DNA from: Coriobacteriaceae bacterium AM113-163
GTDB lineage: Bacteria; Actinomycetota; Coriobacteriia; Coriobacteriales; Coriobacteriaceae
Direction: 5' to 3'
DNA length: 64,000 bases
NCBI GenBank assembly: GCA_027673765.1
Contig: JAQDWB010000004.1
Location: 62,001-126,000 of the forward strand
The notes under the pieces: model-generated
What the model was told of the DNA's origin: nothing
What the model saw: the letters and a program-made list of their open reading frames with translations, nothing else
Databases searched by the model: none
In this document: piece after piece, positions 10,000-19,811 of the stretch
How the letters are laid out: the number at the start of each line of letters is the position of its first letter
Position numbering within the stretch: position 1 is the stretch's first letter
Program-made: the position numbers and the translations under genes

Positions 10000-10074
10000 A
10001 GCAAAACCTCCCAACACCATCGTGTCAGGAAACGAACGCCGCAGCTTCCGCACGTCCACACCAGTTTTCGCGGT

Positions 10075-10094
10075 CAAACCAAAAGCTGACCAAA
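10075..10094 (-). promoter_or_regulatory. Putative competence box, copy 1 (upstream of comEA-comEC)
   Basis: Plus-strand CAAACCAAAAGCTGACCAAA. It contains two ACCAAA repeats with an 11-bp period (one helical turn) and lies 75 bp from the comEA start. The same 20 bases occur at 39449-39468, 71 bp from the yraN start. No good -10 could be placed between the box and the gene. A regulatory role is inferred from the shared position. Confidence 0.7.
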
Positions 10095-10169
10095 ACCTTG
10101 CGAAAAAATGTCCACTTATTCAGACACACGTCAGCGAATGAACATCTTGGCATCATTTGCCCAGATAGC

Positions 10170-10202
10170 AAAAGACCGACGATACAGGCGCATCGTCGGT
10201 CT
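10170..10202 (-). terminator. Intrinsic terminator of thiI
   Basis: An 11-bp perfect inverted repeat (AGACCGACGAT, 10173-10183 with 10192-10202; 8-nt loop) is followed by a short T run on the minus strand. It separates the mihF-gmk-rpoZ-thiI operon from comEA. Confidence 0.75.
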
Positions 10203-10212
10203 ATGCAGGCAA

Positions 10213-11457
10213 TTACTCGTGATCTTGGTAAATCTCACGCGGAGCAAGCTCCGAATGTTTGCGTTTTAAGATCTTAGGGGCCTTATACGTGTTGCTGGAG
10301 AAGTCGATATACTCGGTCTGCTTAAGCAGGCGCTCGATCATCTCCTCGTGGTCGAACAGCTCCCAGGCCTCGTGCACGGCATCGAGTTTGGCGTGCGTCT
10401 CGGGACGACGCGGCATAAACAGCGTGCAGCAGTCGGGCGCCGCCTCGGTGGAAATATCGAACGTGCCGATTTCCTGAGCGCGCGCAATAATCTCCTGCTT
10501 ATCCGAACCGATCAACGGACGGAACACGGGAATTTTCACGGCCTCGTTGACGGCCATGATGTTCTCGAGCGTCTGGGAGGCAACCTGACCGAGCGACTCG
10601 CCGGTCACGATGGCCTTGGCGCCCTCGATATGCGCAATGCGCTCGGCAACCGAATACATAATGCGGCGATACATGATCACGCGCAGGTTGCTGGGGCAGG
10701 TGACGGAAATCTCACGCTGGCAATCGCCAAACGGCACCACGTACAGGCGGCCGATCTGGACACCCGGCTCAAGCGCACGGATGATGTCCTGCACCAGGTA
10801 TTCACTCGTGTCGGGCGTCTGCGGACGACCGGAGAAATGCACCGGCACGCACACCGCGCCGCGACGCGCGAGCATCCAGGTCGCCACCGGAGAATCGATG
10901 CCCGACGACAGAAGCGTCACGACCTTGCCGGCAGAACCCACCGGCAGACCGCCCACGCCGCGCTCGGAGCGCGCGTACACGTAAACGCTACCCTGGACCA
11001 CCAGTACGTGCACCATCGCATCGGGATCGTGCATTTGAACCTTTTTATCGGGGAAGGCCTCGCACAGCACCTCACCCACCTGACGATTGATATCAATCGA
11101 GGTGAGCTCATAATCAGTATTGGAACGCTTGGCGTGCACTTTAAACGAATCGAAGGGGCCAAACTCGCGCAGCGCCTTGACAGCGGCGGCGCAGTACTCC
11201 TGCGGGTCGCGGTTGGTGTGGTACGCCAGGGACACACGGGCAACGCCGGGGACGGTGCGGATGACACGCGCCGCCTCGTCGGCCTGATGTTCGTTAAAGG
11301 TCACGAGGATATAACCGGAAATTCGAGACACGGCGTTCACGGAAAAGGCGGCCAAAGCCGCCTTAATGTTATCCATGAGGATATGCTCAAAATGTGCGCG
11401 GTTCTTGCCCTTCAGTCCAACCTCGTGATAGTGGACCAGGCAAACGCGAGCTGCCAT
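10213..11457 (-). CDS. thiI: tRNA 4-thiouridine sulfurtransferase ThiI
   Basis: Thiolates U8 of tRNA and can supply sulfur for thiamine thiazole. Of 414 residues, the N-terminal ferredoxin-like/THUMP region (~1-165) is followed by the PP-loop AMP-forming domain (VVTLLSSGIDSPVATWMLARRG) and the conserved PDCCTLFMPRRPETHAK segment. There is no C-terminal rhodanese domain, so it is the short form that needs an outside sulfur donor. It is the last gene of a run with rpoZ and gmk; no cysteine desulfurase gene is adjacent. Confidence 0.93.
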   Translation of the reverse strand: MAARVCLVHYHEVGLKGKNRAHFEHILMDNIKAALAAFSVNAVSRISGYILVTFNEHQADEAARVIRTVPGVARVSLAYHTNRDPQEYCAAAVKALREFGPFDSFKVHAKRSNTDYELTSIDINRQVGEVLCEAFPDKKVQMHDPDAMVHVLVVQGSVYVYARSERGVGGLPVGSAGKVVTLLSSGIDSPVATWMLARRGAVCVPVHFSGRPQTPDTSEYLVQDIIRALEPGVQIGRLYVVPFGDCQREISVTCPSNLRVIMYRRIMYSVAERIAHIEGAKAIVTGESLGQVASQTLENIMAVNEAVKIPVFRPLIGSDKQEIIARAQEIGTFDISTEAAPDCCTLFMPRRPETHAKLDAVHEAWELFDHEEMIERLLKQTEYIDFSSNTYKAPKILKRKHSELAPREIYQDHE

Positions 11458-11739
11458 TTAGGCTTCAGCAACCTTATGGCCGAGCGCCTTCTCGTAACGG
11501 GCCTCGTCGTAGGAGATATCGCCGTCGACGATCTCGTCCATAGCCATCGAGATGGTGTCAGCGCCGGAGAGCGCGATGGTGATGTCGTCGACATCCTGGA
11601 CGGCAAGCACACGGTTATGCTGGCCGCGCAGCATGCTATTGATGTCGCAGGCACGCTTAGAGGCAAGCGAAGCGAGCAAGAAGCGGTTGTGATCGGTCTT
11701 CTCCAGAAGATCGTCAATGCAAGGCTTTACAACGGACAC
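11458..11739 (-). CDS. rpoZ: RNA polymerase omega subunit
   Basis: A 93-residue protein with the RpoZ pattern DDLLEKTDHNRFLLASLASKRA near the N-terminus. Omega helps assemble beta-prime into core polymerase. Start GTG at 11739, after GAGG. It lies between gmk and thiI with only a few bases on each side; gmk-rpoZ adjacency is very common in bacteria. Confidence 0.93.
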   Translation of the reverse strand: MSVVKPCIDDLLEKTDHNRFLLASLASKRACDINSMLRGQHNRVLAVQDVDDITIALSGADTISMAMDEIVDGDISYDEARYEKALGHKVAEA

Positions 11740-11744
11740 GGACC

Positions 11745-12314
11745 TCAGATCCTTTCATGCATATCGAGAACGCGAACGAGCTCGTCGGTCGCGCGGTCGA
11801 GATCGTCATTCACCACGACGTCGTCGTAGCGGTCGGCAAGGGCAAGCTCATGGGCGGCGTTTGCCATACGCAGCTCAATCGTCTCGGGCGTCTCGGTACC
11901 GCGACCGACCAGACGCTCGCGGAGCACCTCGAGCGAGGGTGGCTTGATAAAGATCAACACGGCTTCGGGGAAACGCTCCTTGACCTGCAGGGCACCCTGA
12001 ACATCGATCTCCAAGATGAGAGACGAACCAGAGGCAAGCTTGGACTGAACCTCGCTCACCAACGTGCCGTAGCAGTTACCGTGGACCTCGGCCCACTCAA
12101 CAAACTCACCGTTTGCCACGCGGCGGTCGAACTCCTCGCGCGTCAGGAAAAAGTAATTGACGCCATCGACCTCGCCTTTGCGTGGGGCTCGCGTGGTAGC
12201 CGAAACCGTCAGGCCCAGGTTAGAGCGACGCTCGCGCACACGAGTGACGAGCGTGCCCTTGCCCGCGCCTGACGGTCCAGAAATCACAAAGAGCTTTGAA
12301 TCCTGAGCGCTCAC
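11745..12314 (-). CDS. gmk: Guanylate kinase
   Basis: Phosphorylates GMP to GDP with ATP. 189 residues, with the P-loop SGPSGAGKGT near residue 12, the GMP-binding TRAPRKGEVDGVNYFFL region and EIDVQGALQVK. Start GTG at 12314 directly follows the mihF stop. The four-gene order mihF-gmk-rpoZ-thiI implies one transcript from the promoter before mihF. Confidence 0.95.
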   Translation of the reverse strand: MSAQDSKLFVISGPSGAGKGTLVTRVRERRSNLGLTVSATTRAPRKGEVDGVNYFFLTREEFDRRVANGEFVEWAEVHGNCYGTLVSEVQSKLASGSSLILEIDVQGALQVKERFPEAVLIFIKPPSLEVLRERLVGRGTETPETIELRMANAAHELALADRYDDVVVNDDLDRATDELVRVLDMHERI

Positions 12315-12623
12315 TTATTTGGTCAGCTGCTCGAGGAGCTGCTCGCGCTGACGGACGCCAAGGCCCTGGACGCGACGGGTAGCGGAGATGCCGAGCTCCT
12401 CCATGATCTTGGCGGCCTTGGCCTTGCCATAACCGGGGAGAGACTCGATGAGGGTGGAAACCTTCATGCGGGAAGCAATGGGGTCATCGGAGTTGAGCAC
12501 GGACTCGAGGGACTTCTCGCCCTTCTTGATCTGCTCACGGAGCTCTGCGCGAGCGTGACGTGCGGCGGCAGCCTTCTCAAGAGCCTGCTTGCGCTGCTCA
12601 TCGGTAAGCTGAGGGAGTGCCAT
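12315..12623 (-). CDS. mihF: Actinobacterial integration host factor (mIHF type)
   Basis: A 102-residue basic DNA-binding protein beginning MALPQLTDEQRKQALEKA. The C-terminal half holds the H2TH-like fold (SLPGYGKAKAAKIMEELGI, then RRVQGLGVRQREQLL). This is the actinobacterial mihF family, unrelated to proteobacterial IHF, and shapes nucleoid and phage DNA. Start at 12623 is set by GGAGG 5 nt upstream. In actinobacteria mihF commonly precedes gmk and rpoZ, as here, which supports the phylum assignment. Confidence 0.93.
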   Translation of the reverse strand: MALPQLTDEQRKQALEKAAAARHARAELREQIKKGEKSLESVLNSDDPIASRMKVSTLIESLPGYGKAKAAKIMEELGISATRRVQGLGVRQREQLLEQLTK

Positions 12624-12667
12624 TCGTACCTCCAAGTAGTTGGGTTATATCTGATTCAATAATTGGC

Positions 12668-12676
12668 ATTTTAGCA
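12668..12676 (-). promoter_or_regulatory. mihF promoter, extended -10
   Basis: TGC-TAAAAT on the minus strand, about 45 nt upstream of the mihF start. It is the same extended -10 form as at rpsT, rpmB, adhE and rpsB, with no clear -35. Confidence 0.55.
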
Positions 12677-12759
12677 CGTAAAACGTACAAAATGCCCAAT
12701 CGCGGCTCCATAGGTTAGACGATACCCGCAAAAAGTGCAATATATCGGACTCAAAGTTA

Positions 12760-12817
12760 AGCCCCTGGCCCGCGATTCCACACAAAGGATGGGAAAGTTT
12801 TCGCAGGCACAGGGGCT
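12760..12817 (-). ncRNA. Strong hairpin downstream of pyrF; possible small RNA or 3' structure
   Basis: On the minus strand AGCCCCTG pairs with CAGGGGCT, and after a one-base bulge GCCTGCG pairs with CGCGGGC through one G-U wobble. That gives about 15 bp closing a 27-nt loop, which itself has TTCC/GGAA. On the plus strand the wobble would be a C-A mismatch, so the minus-strand RNA is the folded form. There is no U-run. It could be the pyr operon 3' end, a processed RNA or an antitermination site. Confidence 0.4.
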
Positions 12818-12862
12818 AGTTTGTGCTAATGAGACCCAAAAGTGGTGACTTGAGGGAATCTT

Positions 12863-13579
12863 TTAGGCGACGTTTTCGACCAGCTCGGCAACAATGGCGT
12901 CAAACGCGGCAACCGGATCATCGGCGCCGGTAATGGGGCGACCTACCACGATATGGCTCGCGCCGCGCTCGATGGCCTGGGAAGGCGTGGCCACGCGGGA
13001 CTGATCGCCCAGCGCAGCACCAACCGGACGCACGCCCGGGGTCACAATCAACGCATCGGGGCCCAGCAGCTCACGCATGTCATGAGCCTCCATCGGCGAG
13101 CACACGATGCCGTCGATACCGTTGGCCTGGGCGAGTTTTGCCAGACGGGCGGCCTCCTCGGCAACGGGCGACTCGACGCCGATCTCGCTCAGCGCATCCT
13201 GGTTCATGCTCGTAAGCACGGTGATGGCGACGAGCTTGGCTCGATCCTCGCGTGCCCCCTCAGCGCCCTCACGGCAGGCGGCGAGCATAGCACCCGAACC
13301 CAAGCCGTGAACCGAAAGCAAGTCGGCACCGGCAAGCGAGACCGAACGAGCGGCACCGCGCACCTGATGCGGAATGTCATGGAACTTAAGGTCGAGGAAG
13401 ACCTTAAAGCCCAGATCCTTGAATGTTTTGACGATCTCGGGACCCTCGGCGTAATAGAGCGTCATGCCCACCTTGAGCCAGGCGGCATGGCCCGAAAGCT
13501 CATGGGCGAGCTCGAGCGCACGCTCACGGTCGCAGTCGAGGGCGACGATAACGCGGTCGCGGGCATCGGTCTCTAGCAT
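12863..13579 (-). CDS. pyrF: Orotidine 5'-phosphate decarboxylase
   Basis: The last step of UMP synthesis. 238 residues, with the active-site segment FLDLKFHDIPHQV (DxKxxDI) at ~60-72 and the phosphate-binding VTPGVRPVG toward the C-terminus. Start MLETDARDRVIVALD at 13579 overlaps the pyrD end by 7 bp; the longer frame upstream lies inside pyrD and is not PyrF-like. It is last in pyrR-B-C-K-D-F. Confidence 0.95.
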   Translation of the reverse strand: MLETDARDRVIVALDCDRERALELAHELSGHAAWLKVGMTLYYAEGPEIVKTFKDLGFKVFLDLKFHDIPHQVRGAARSVSLAGADLLSVHGLGSGAMLAACREGAEGAREDRAKLVAITVLTSMNQDALSEIGVESPVAEEAARLAKLAQANGIDGIVCSPMEAHDMRELLGPDALIVTPGVRPVGAALGDQSRVATPSQAIERGASHIVVGRPITGADDPVAAFDAIVAELVENVA

Positions 13580-14496
13580 TCGAAAGCACCTACCAGCTCG
13601 TTGATGTCCTTCACGCCCTGGGACTCGGCCCAGGCCTCGAGCTCGCGCGCAATCTTGAGCGAAGCGCACGGATCGACGAAGTTGGCCATACCGACCGATA
13701 CGCAGGTAGCGCCAGCCAGGATAAACTCGGCCGCGTCCTCACCGGTCATGACGCCGCCGACACCGTTGATGGGAATGTCGACGGCTTGGGCAACCTCCCA
13801 GACCATACGCACGGCGATGTGATGGCACAGCGGGCCCGAAAGACCGCCCTTGGGCTTGGCCACACGCGACTTGCGGGTATGGACGTCGATGGCCATACCC
13901 TGGATGGAATTGATGACCGAAAGGCCGTCGGCGCCGGCGGCCTCGAGGGACTTGGCGATCTCGGCGACGTTGACCGGGGCCATCTTCACAAACAGCGGCT
14001 TGTCGGTCACCTTGCGGCACGCGGCCATGACAGCAGAGGCGCCCTCGGGCGTGGAGCCCATGGCGGCACCGCCGGCGGCAATGTTGGGGCAGCTCACGTT
14101 GATCTCATAGCCGGCAGCCCAGGGGCACAGCTCGACATACATCTCGAGCGCACGGACAAACTCGTCCACGGAATGACCGGCAACCTGGCAAATGACCTGG
14201 CAACCGTCCTTGGAGAGCTGCTCGAGCCACGGACCGGACTCGCGGGCGAAAGCGACCACACCGGGGTTCTGCAGGCCCACGGAATTAATCATGCCACCGG
14301 GGATCTCGGCCATGCGGGGTGCGGGATTGCCGGGCCAGGGCTCGGCAGCGCAGCCCTTGGTGGTGATGGCACCCAGCTGGGAGACATCGAAGAAGTTCTG
14401 GAACTGCCAACCGTAGCCAAAGGTACCGGCTGCGGTGTTGATGGGGTTCTGCATTTTGACACCGCCGAAATCGACGGCCATGTTCACGGTACCCAT
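13573..14496 (-). CDS. pyrD: Dihydroorotate dehydrogenase, class 1B catalytic subunit
   Basis: Oxidises dihydroorotate to orotate with FMN. 307 residues; the active-site cysteine lies in EINVSCPN, and MINSVGLQNPG and GVGGVMTGEDAAEF form the flavin phosphate site. The catalytic Cys (not Ser) and the adjacent pyrK mark the NAD-linked two-subunit class 1B enzyme. The start coincides with the pyrK stop, so translation is coupled. Confidence 0.95.
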   Translation of the reverse strand: MGTVNMAVDFGGVKMQNPINTAAGTFGYGWQFQNFFDVSQLGAITTKGCAAEPWPGNPAPRMAEIPGGMINSVGLQNPGVVAFARESGPWLEQLSKDGCQVICQVAGHSVDEFVRALEMYVELCPWAAGYEINVSCPNIAAGGAAMGSTPEGASAVMAACRKVTDKPLFVKMAPVNVAEIAKSLEAAGADGLSVINSIQGMAIDVHTRKSRVAKPKGGLSGPLCHHIAVRMVWEVAQAVDIPINGVGGVMTGEDAAEFILAGATCVSVGMANFVDPCASLKIARELEAWAESQGVKDINELVGAFEC

Positions 14497-15287
14497 TAGA
14501 AGACCACCACCTTGGAAGCATCAAACACGGGGCCGCACATGCAGGCGCCCTTCATACCGTCGACCGTCTCGACATTGCAGGTGTTGCAGGCGCCAAAGCC
14601 ACAGCTCATCATGCGCTCGAGCGACACCTCGCAGTACGCGCCGGCCTCGGCGGCAGCGGCGGCGACCTTCTTCATCATGACGGCGGGGCCGCAGCTGGCG
14701 ACGTAGTCGTAACTGCCCTCGCTGAGCAGCTCGGCGGCAGGATCGGTGCAGAAGCCGTGCGTGCCCAGTGAGCCGTCGTCGGTGCACACGTTGACCGTGG
14801 CTCCCAGCGCGCGGAACTCATCGACGCCCACGGCCTTGGACGCGGTGCCAAAGCCCAGGCATACGTCAACGTCAACACCCTGCTCGGCAAGCATGTCGGC
14901 CAGGCAGAGCACGGGCGGAACGCCAATGCCGCCGGCGACGAGCAGTGCCTTCCTGGTACCCTCGGGCACGAACCAGCCGCGGCCGCCAGGGCCCAGCAGA
15001 TTGGAGGTGGAGCCAGGGGCCATCTGCGACAGACGGCGGGTATCATCGCCCACAACGGCGTACCACAGCTCGACGGTGCCGGCCTCGGCGTCGGCGCGAT
15101 AGAAGCTCAGGGGCACGCGAAGCAGCGAGGAAGCATCGCCGGGAACGGCGATATTCACGAACTGACCGGGCTTGAGCGCACTAGCAAGCTTGGGGGCCGA
15201 GATAACGAGCGAGAAGATGCCGTCGGCGATCTCCTGGTTCGAGACGACCTCGAAGTCGTGCATGCGTGCAGTGGAAGGTGTGGGCAT
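14496..15287 (-). CDS. pyrK: Dihydroorotate dehydrogenase B electron-transfer subunit
   Basis: Carries FAD and a 2Fe-2S cluster and passes electrons from PyrD to NAD+. 263 residues: an FAD-binding barrel (KPGQFVNIAVPG; LLRVPLSFYRAD), an NAD domain (ALLVAGGIGVPP; DYVASCGPAVMM), and a C-terminal cluster motif CGFGACNTCNVET with a fourth cysteine in KGACMCGPVF. RBS TTGGAGC precedes the ATG at 15287. It forms one complex with the adjoining PyrD. Confidence 0.95.
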   Translation of the reverse strand: MPTPSTARMHDFEVVSNQEIADGIFSLVISAPKLASALKPGQFVNIAVPGDASSLLRVPLSFYRADAEAGTVELWYAVVGDDTRRLSQMAPGSTSNLLGPGGRGWFVPEGTRKALLVAGGIGVPPVLCLADMLAEQGVDVDVCLGFGTASKAVGVDEFRALGATVNVCTDDGSLGTHGFCTDPAAELLSEGSYDYVASCGPAVMMKKVAAAAAEAGAYCEVSLERMMSCGFGACNTCNVETVDGMKGACMCGPVFDASKVVVF

Positions 15288-15334
15288 AGATGCTCCAATC
15301 CCCCATGCGGTTGCATGGTTCAGGCGAACAGAAA

Positions 15335-15359
15335 GCGCGGCACCGCAAGGGCGCCGCGC
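15335..15359 (-). other. Stem-loop between pyrC and pyrK
   Basis: A 7-bp perfect GC-only inverted repeat (15335-15341 with 15353-15359) followed on the minus strand by TTTCTG. It may reduce read-through or stabilise the mRNA; it is weak as a terminator because essential pyr genes follow. Confidence 0.35.
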
Positions 15360-15379
15360 ATAAAAGCGATAAGGCTATG

Positions 15380-16652
15380 CTAGCAGATGCAGCCGTCGGC
15401 AAGCGTCTGCTTACCGCCGACAAACACATCGGTGGCACGACCGATGAGCGTGCGGCCGGCAAAACCGGAGTTCTCAGCGCGCGACTCGTAGCCGTCCTCG
15501 CCGACCGTCCAGGTAGCGGACACGTCGAAGACGGTCAGGTCGGCAACAGAGCCCGCCTTGACCTGAACCTGATCCAGACCCAAGATCTCGCGCGGCTTGA
15601 TGGCCATGAGCTCGACCATGCGACCCATGCCCATCTTACCGGTGTTGACCAGCTCGGTAAGCACGAGCGCCAGCGAGGTCTCGAGGCCGATCATGCCGAA
15701 GGGCGCAAGCTCGAACTCACGGGCCTTCTCCCACGGGGTGTGGGGAGCGTGGTCGGTGACGATGGCGTCGACGGTGCCGTCGATGACGCCCTGACGGATA
15801 GCCTCGGCGTCCTCGTCGGTACGCAGCGGCGGGTTGACCTTGAGCGAGGTGTTGTAAGTCTCGTCCAGGTCGTTCTCGGTCAGGAACATGTGATGCGGGG
15901 TGGCCTCGCAGGTAACCTGAACGCCAGCGGCCTTACCGGCACGCACGAGCTCCAGGCCATGGGCGGTGGAGATGTGCTGGATGTGCAGCTTGGCGCCGGT
16001 CAGCTTGGCGATCTCGATATCGCGAGCGATCTGCAGCTCCTCGCCTGCCGCCGGCCAGCCCTCGAGGGCCAGGCGGGTAGAGACCTTGCCCTCGTTGATC
16101 TGGCCGTGACCGACCAGGTCCTCGTCCTGGCAATGGCTCATAAAGACCTTGCCGAACATCTTGCCGTAGTCCATGCAGCGACGGAGCATGCCCGCGCCCT
16201 GCACGCCGCGACCGTCGTCAGTGAAGGCGACGGCGCCGTGGGCGACCATATCGCCCATCTCGGACATAGCCTCGCCCTTAAGGCCGCGGGTCATGGCGCC
16301 AGAAGGATAGACGCGGCAGTGGCCGACCTCGGCGGCGCGGGACTTGACGAACTCAACGACGGTACCGTTATCGGTAACGGGGTCGGTGTTGGGCATGGCA
16401 CACACGCCGGTGAAGCCGCCCTTGGCAGCTGCGCGGGTGCCGCTCTCGATGTCCTCTTTGACCTCGTAGCCGGGCTCGCGCAAGTGAACGTGCATGTCCA
16501 CCAGGCCGGGGACGAGGTACTTACCTGAAAGGTCACGGACCTCGACTCCCTCAGCGGCGAGGTTCTCGCCGACCTCGGCGATCTTGTCGCCGTCAATCAG
16601 GACGTCAACGACACCGTCAAGCTCGACGGACGGGTCGACGACGTGGGCATTC

Positions 16653-16669
<17 letters not shown>
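15380..16669 (-). CDS. pyrC: Dihydroorotase
   Basis: Cyclises carbamoyl-aspartate to dihydroorotate. 429 residues of the zinc amidohydrolase class I type: metal ligands in VDMHVHLREPG, further histidines in FMSHCQDEDL and HIQHIS, and the aspartate in TDHAPHTPWEK. Start MALLLKNAHV at 16669 has GGAGGTGCCGATA upstream and overlaps the pyrB 3' end by 17 bp, so the genes are coupled. Confidence 0.95.
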
Positions 16670-18350
<1,681 letters not shown>

Positions 18351-18439
18351 ACCTCGGGCTCAAATGCGAGCATAAATACTAGTCAATCCGTAAACGGAAC
18401 CAATAGCTCCATAAACCTATATATATTTGTGGGACGCGC

Positions 18440-18468
18440 TTGAAAACCTCGTTGCGAGCTGGCATAAT
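18440..18468 (+). promoter_or_regulatory. Distal promoter toward rpmB
   Basis: TTGAAA (18440-18445), an exact 17-bp spacer and CATAAT (18463-18468). It is the best two-box promoter in the pyrR-rpmB gap and would give rpmB a leader of about 160 nt; a separate small RNA is an alternative. Apart from promoters, an inverted repeat and the pyr leader, nothing else was seen in this 451-nt gap. Confidence 0.5.
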
Positions 18469-18539
18469 CCCCTCTGCTGCACGCAAATCGGATCTACGTC
18501 CAGGGCCGTAGCGTGGGCACTATCGCCAAAAGAGAAATA

Positions 18540-18564
18540 TCTCTGTGTAGATTGCGCACAGAGA
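18540..18564. promoter_or_regulatory. 8-bp inverted repeat upstream of the rpmB -10
   Basis: TCTCTGTG (18540-18547) and CACAGAGA (18557-18564), with a 9-nt spacer. It ends 13 bp before the TATAGT of the proximal rpmB promoter, so a bound protein would cover the -35 region. It is a candidate operator; the regulator is unknown. Confidence 0.4.
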
Positions 18565-18574
18565 CATGCTTCTG

Positions 18575-18583
18575 TGCTATAGT
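18575..18583 (+). promoter_or_regulatory. Proximal rpmB promoter, extended -10
   Basis: TGC-TATAGT, identical to the rpsT promoter word. It predicts a leader of about 50 nt before rpmB. The nearest -35-like TTGCGC is 20 bp away. Confidence 0.6.
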
Positions 18584-18637
18584 TCAGGCTTGTTTGTTAA
18601 CGCGACATGTTCGTTTGTCGCCCAAGGAGGGTCAGTT

Positions 18638-18826
18638 ATGTCCAAAGTTTGCGAAGTTTGCGGTAAGCACCCCGTTGCCGGTCGCTCCATCAGCCACTCT
18701 CACCGCGTCACCAACCGTAAGTTCCGCCCCAACATCCAGCGCGTCTACGTCGTCGTCGATGGTCACCGTCGCAAGATGAACGTTTGCTCCACCTGCCTCA
18801 AGTCCGGCAAGGTTGCGCGCTCCTAA
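18638..18826 (+). CDS. rpmB: 50S ribosomal protein L28 (zinc-ribbon form)
   Basis: 62 residues starting MSKVCEVCGK, with CxxC pairs CEVC and CSTC, so this is the zinc-binding version of L28. The central NRKFRPNIQRV segment is typical. Start at 18638 is set by AAGGAGG 7 nt upstream. It is a single-gene unit with its own terminator, divergent from the pyr operon. Confidence 0.96.
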   Translation: MSKVCEVCGKHPVAGRSISHSHRVTNRKFRPNIQRVYVVVDGHRRKMNVCSTCLKSGKVARS

Positions 18827-18895
18827 ATAAGGTCTTACCAACAAGTACCTCGGACTCTCCGGGTCAAAGACCTCGCGTTCACATAGAACTTACCA

Positions 18896-18928
18896 AAGGC
18901 GTCCTCCCCTACGGAGGGCGCCTTTTTT
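18896..18928 (+). terminator. Intrinsic terminator of rpmB
   Basis: A 12-bp stem (AAGGCGTCCTCC with GGAGGGCGCCTT, one G-T) around a 5-nt loop, followed by four further T residues. The REP/RAYT unit begins 3-4 bases beyond it. Confidence 0.9.
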
Positions 18929-18931
18929 GCA

Positions 18932-18980
18932 CTCATTGGGGACAGACTTACATGAGTGTTTTCACGCATTGGGGACAGAC
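18932..18980 (+). repeat. Left REP-like repeat (two tandem GGGGACAGACTTA hairpins)
   Basis: It matches the reverse complement of 19942-19990 at 46 of 49 positions by eye. The core GGGGACAGACTTA occurs at 18938 and again at 18971. The first lies in a hairpin loop closed by CACTCAT/ATGAGTG (18930-18958). The second is closed by GCATT/AATGC (18966-18992). Confidence 0.8.
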
Positions 18981-19034
18981 TTAGATGAATGCTTTCCTAA
19001 GCTCACAGTGCATCGATCGGCCCCAATCCATACC

Positions 19035-19811
19035 TCAGGCCGCCTCGTTCCAGCCTGTGGTGGCCTTGGTTACGCTTGTAGCGCCGATACCGGTGATACG
19101 GGCAATTTGCTTGACCGTAAGATGGGCCCGCCTGAGCCTTAGCAGACAGGCATCGCGTTCGGGGCGTGGCAGGGCCTTGAGCAGCGCAGGATCAATGCTC
19201 GGCAGGGCCTCGTGTGCGACGGTAAGGGCATCCTCGTCGGGAATCCGTCGACGCGGAAGAATCTCAACTGACCAGATCCGCTCGGCAACTTCCTTAAGAT
19301 GCTCGCAATAGCGACGGGAACCCCCGACAATATCGAGCATGGGGGCCGCATCGCAGATATCAAAGGGATCGTATCCCAGCTGGTATGCCTTGTAGCTTGA
19401 CCAGCGGTAGGCATCAAGCGAGTCGAGCGCACCTTTCACGGGATTGAGATGGATATAATCGAGCAACTGCACCGCCTGCGTGTCCGACTCGACCGCGACC
19501 CGCGAATAGCGATTATCAAACAGGTGGCCCGTTCTTCCGGTTTTCCCATTGAAATACTTGGCATAGGCCGTCAGCGCGCACTGCATTGCCTTTGAAAGGT
19601 TGTCAAATGGGTCATCAACCATCAAATGGAAGTGGTTGTCCATAAGGCACCAGGCCAACACCGCCACGTCATGGCAAGCAAACCTGTCCGAGATGTCCGA
19701 TAAGAAACGATAGCGGTCGGAGTCATCTTCAAAAATAATCTGTTTGGAATTGCCGCGGTCATAGACGTGGTAATAGCCGGTGAGCGAAACGGCGCGGGCG
19801 CATCGGGGCAT
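19035..19811 (-). CDS. REP-associated tyrosine transposase (RAYT, Y1 family)
   Basis: A 258-residue single-strand DNA transposase-like protein. The N-terminal motif GYYHVYDRGNSKQIIF is typical of RAYTs. The HUH metal site is NHFHLMV, and the catalytic tyrosine is expected in LDYIHLNPVKGA. A C-terminal helix-turn-helix (LTVKQIARITGIGATSVTKA) follows. All key residues are present, so it may be active. Start MPRCARAV at 19811 has AAAGGAGAG upstream. It is flanked by the inverted REP repeats that such proteins recognise. Confidence 0.9.
   Translation of the reverse strand: MPRCARAVSLTGYYHVYDRGNSKQIIFEDDSDRYRFLSDISDRFACHDVAVLAWCLMDNHFHLMVDDPFDNLSKAMQCALTAYAKYFNGKTGRTGHLFDNRYSRVAVESDTQAVQLLDYIHLNPVKGALDSLDAYRWSSYKAYQLGYDPFDICDAAPMLDIVGGSRRYCEHLKEVAERIWSVEILPRRRIPDEDALTVAHEALPSIDPALLKALPRPERDACLLRLRRAHLTVKQIARITGIGATSVTKATTGWNEAA

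Noticed and set aside
15335..15359. True terminator splitting the pyr operon
   Set aside because: The stem is short, the T run is broken, and the essential pyrK, pyrD and pyrF follow with no promoter seen in the gap.
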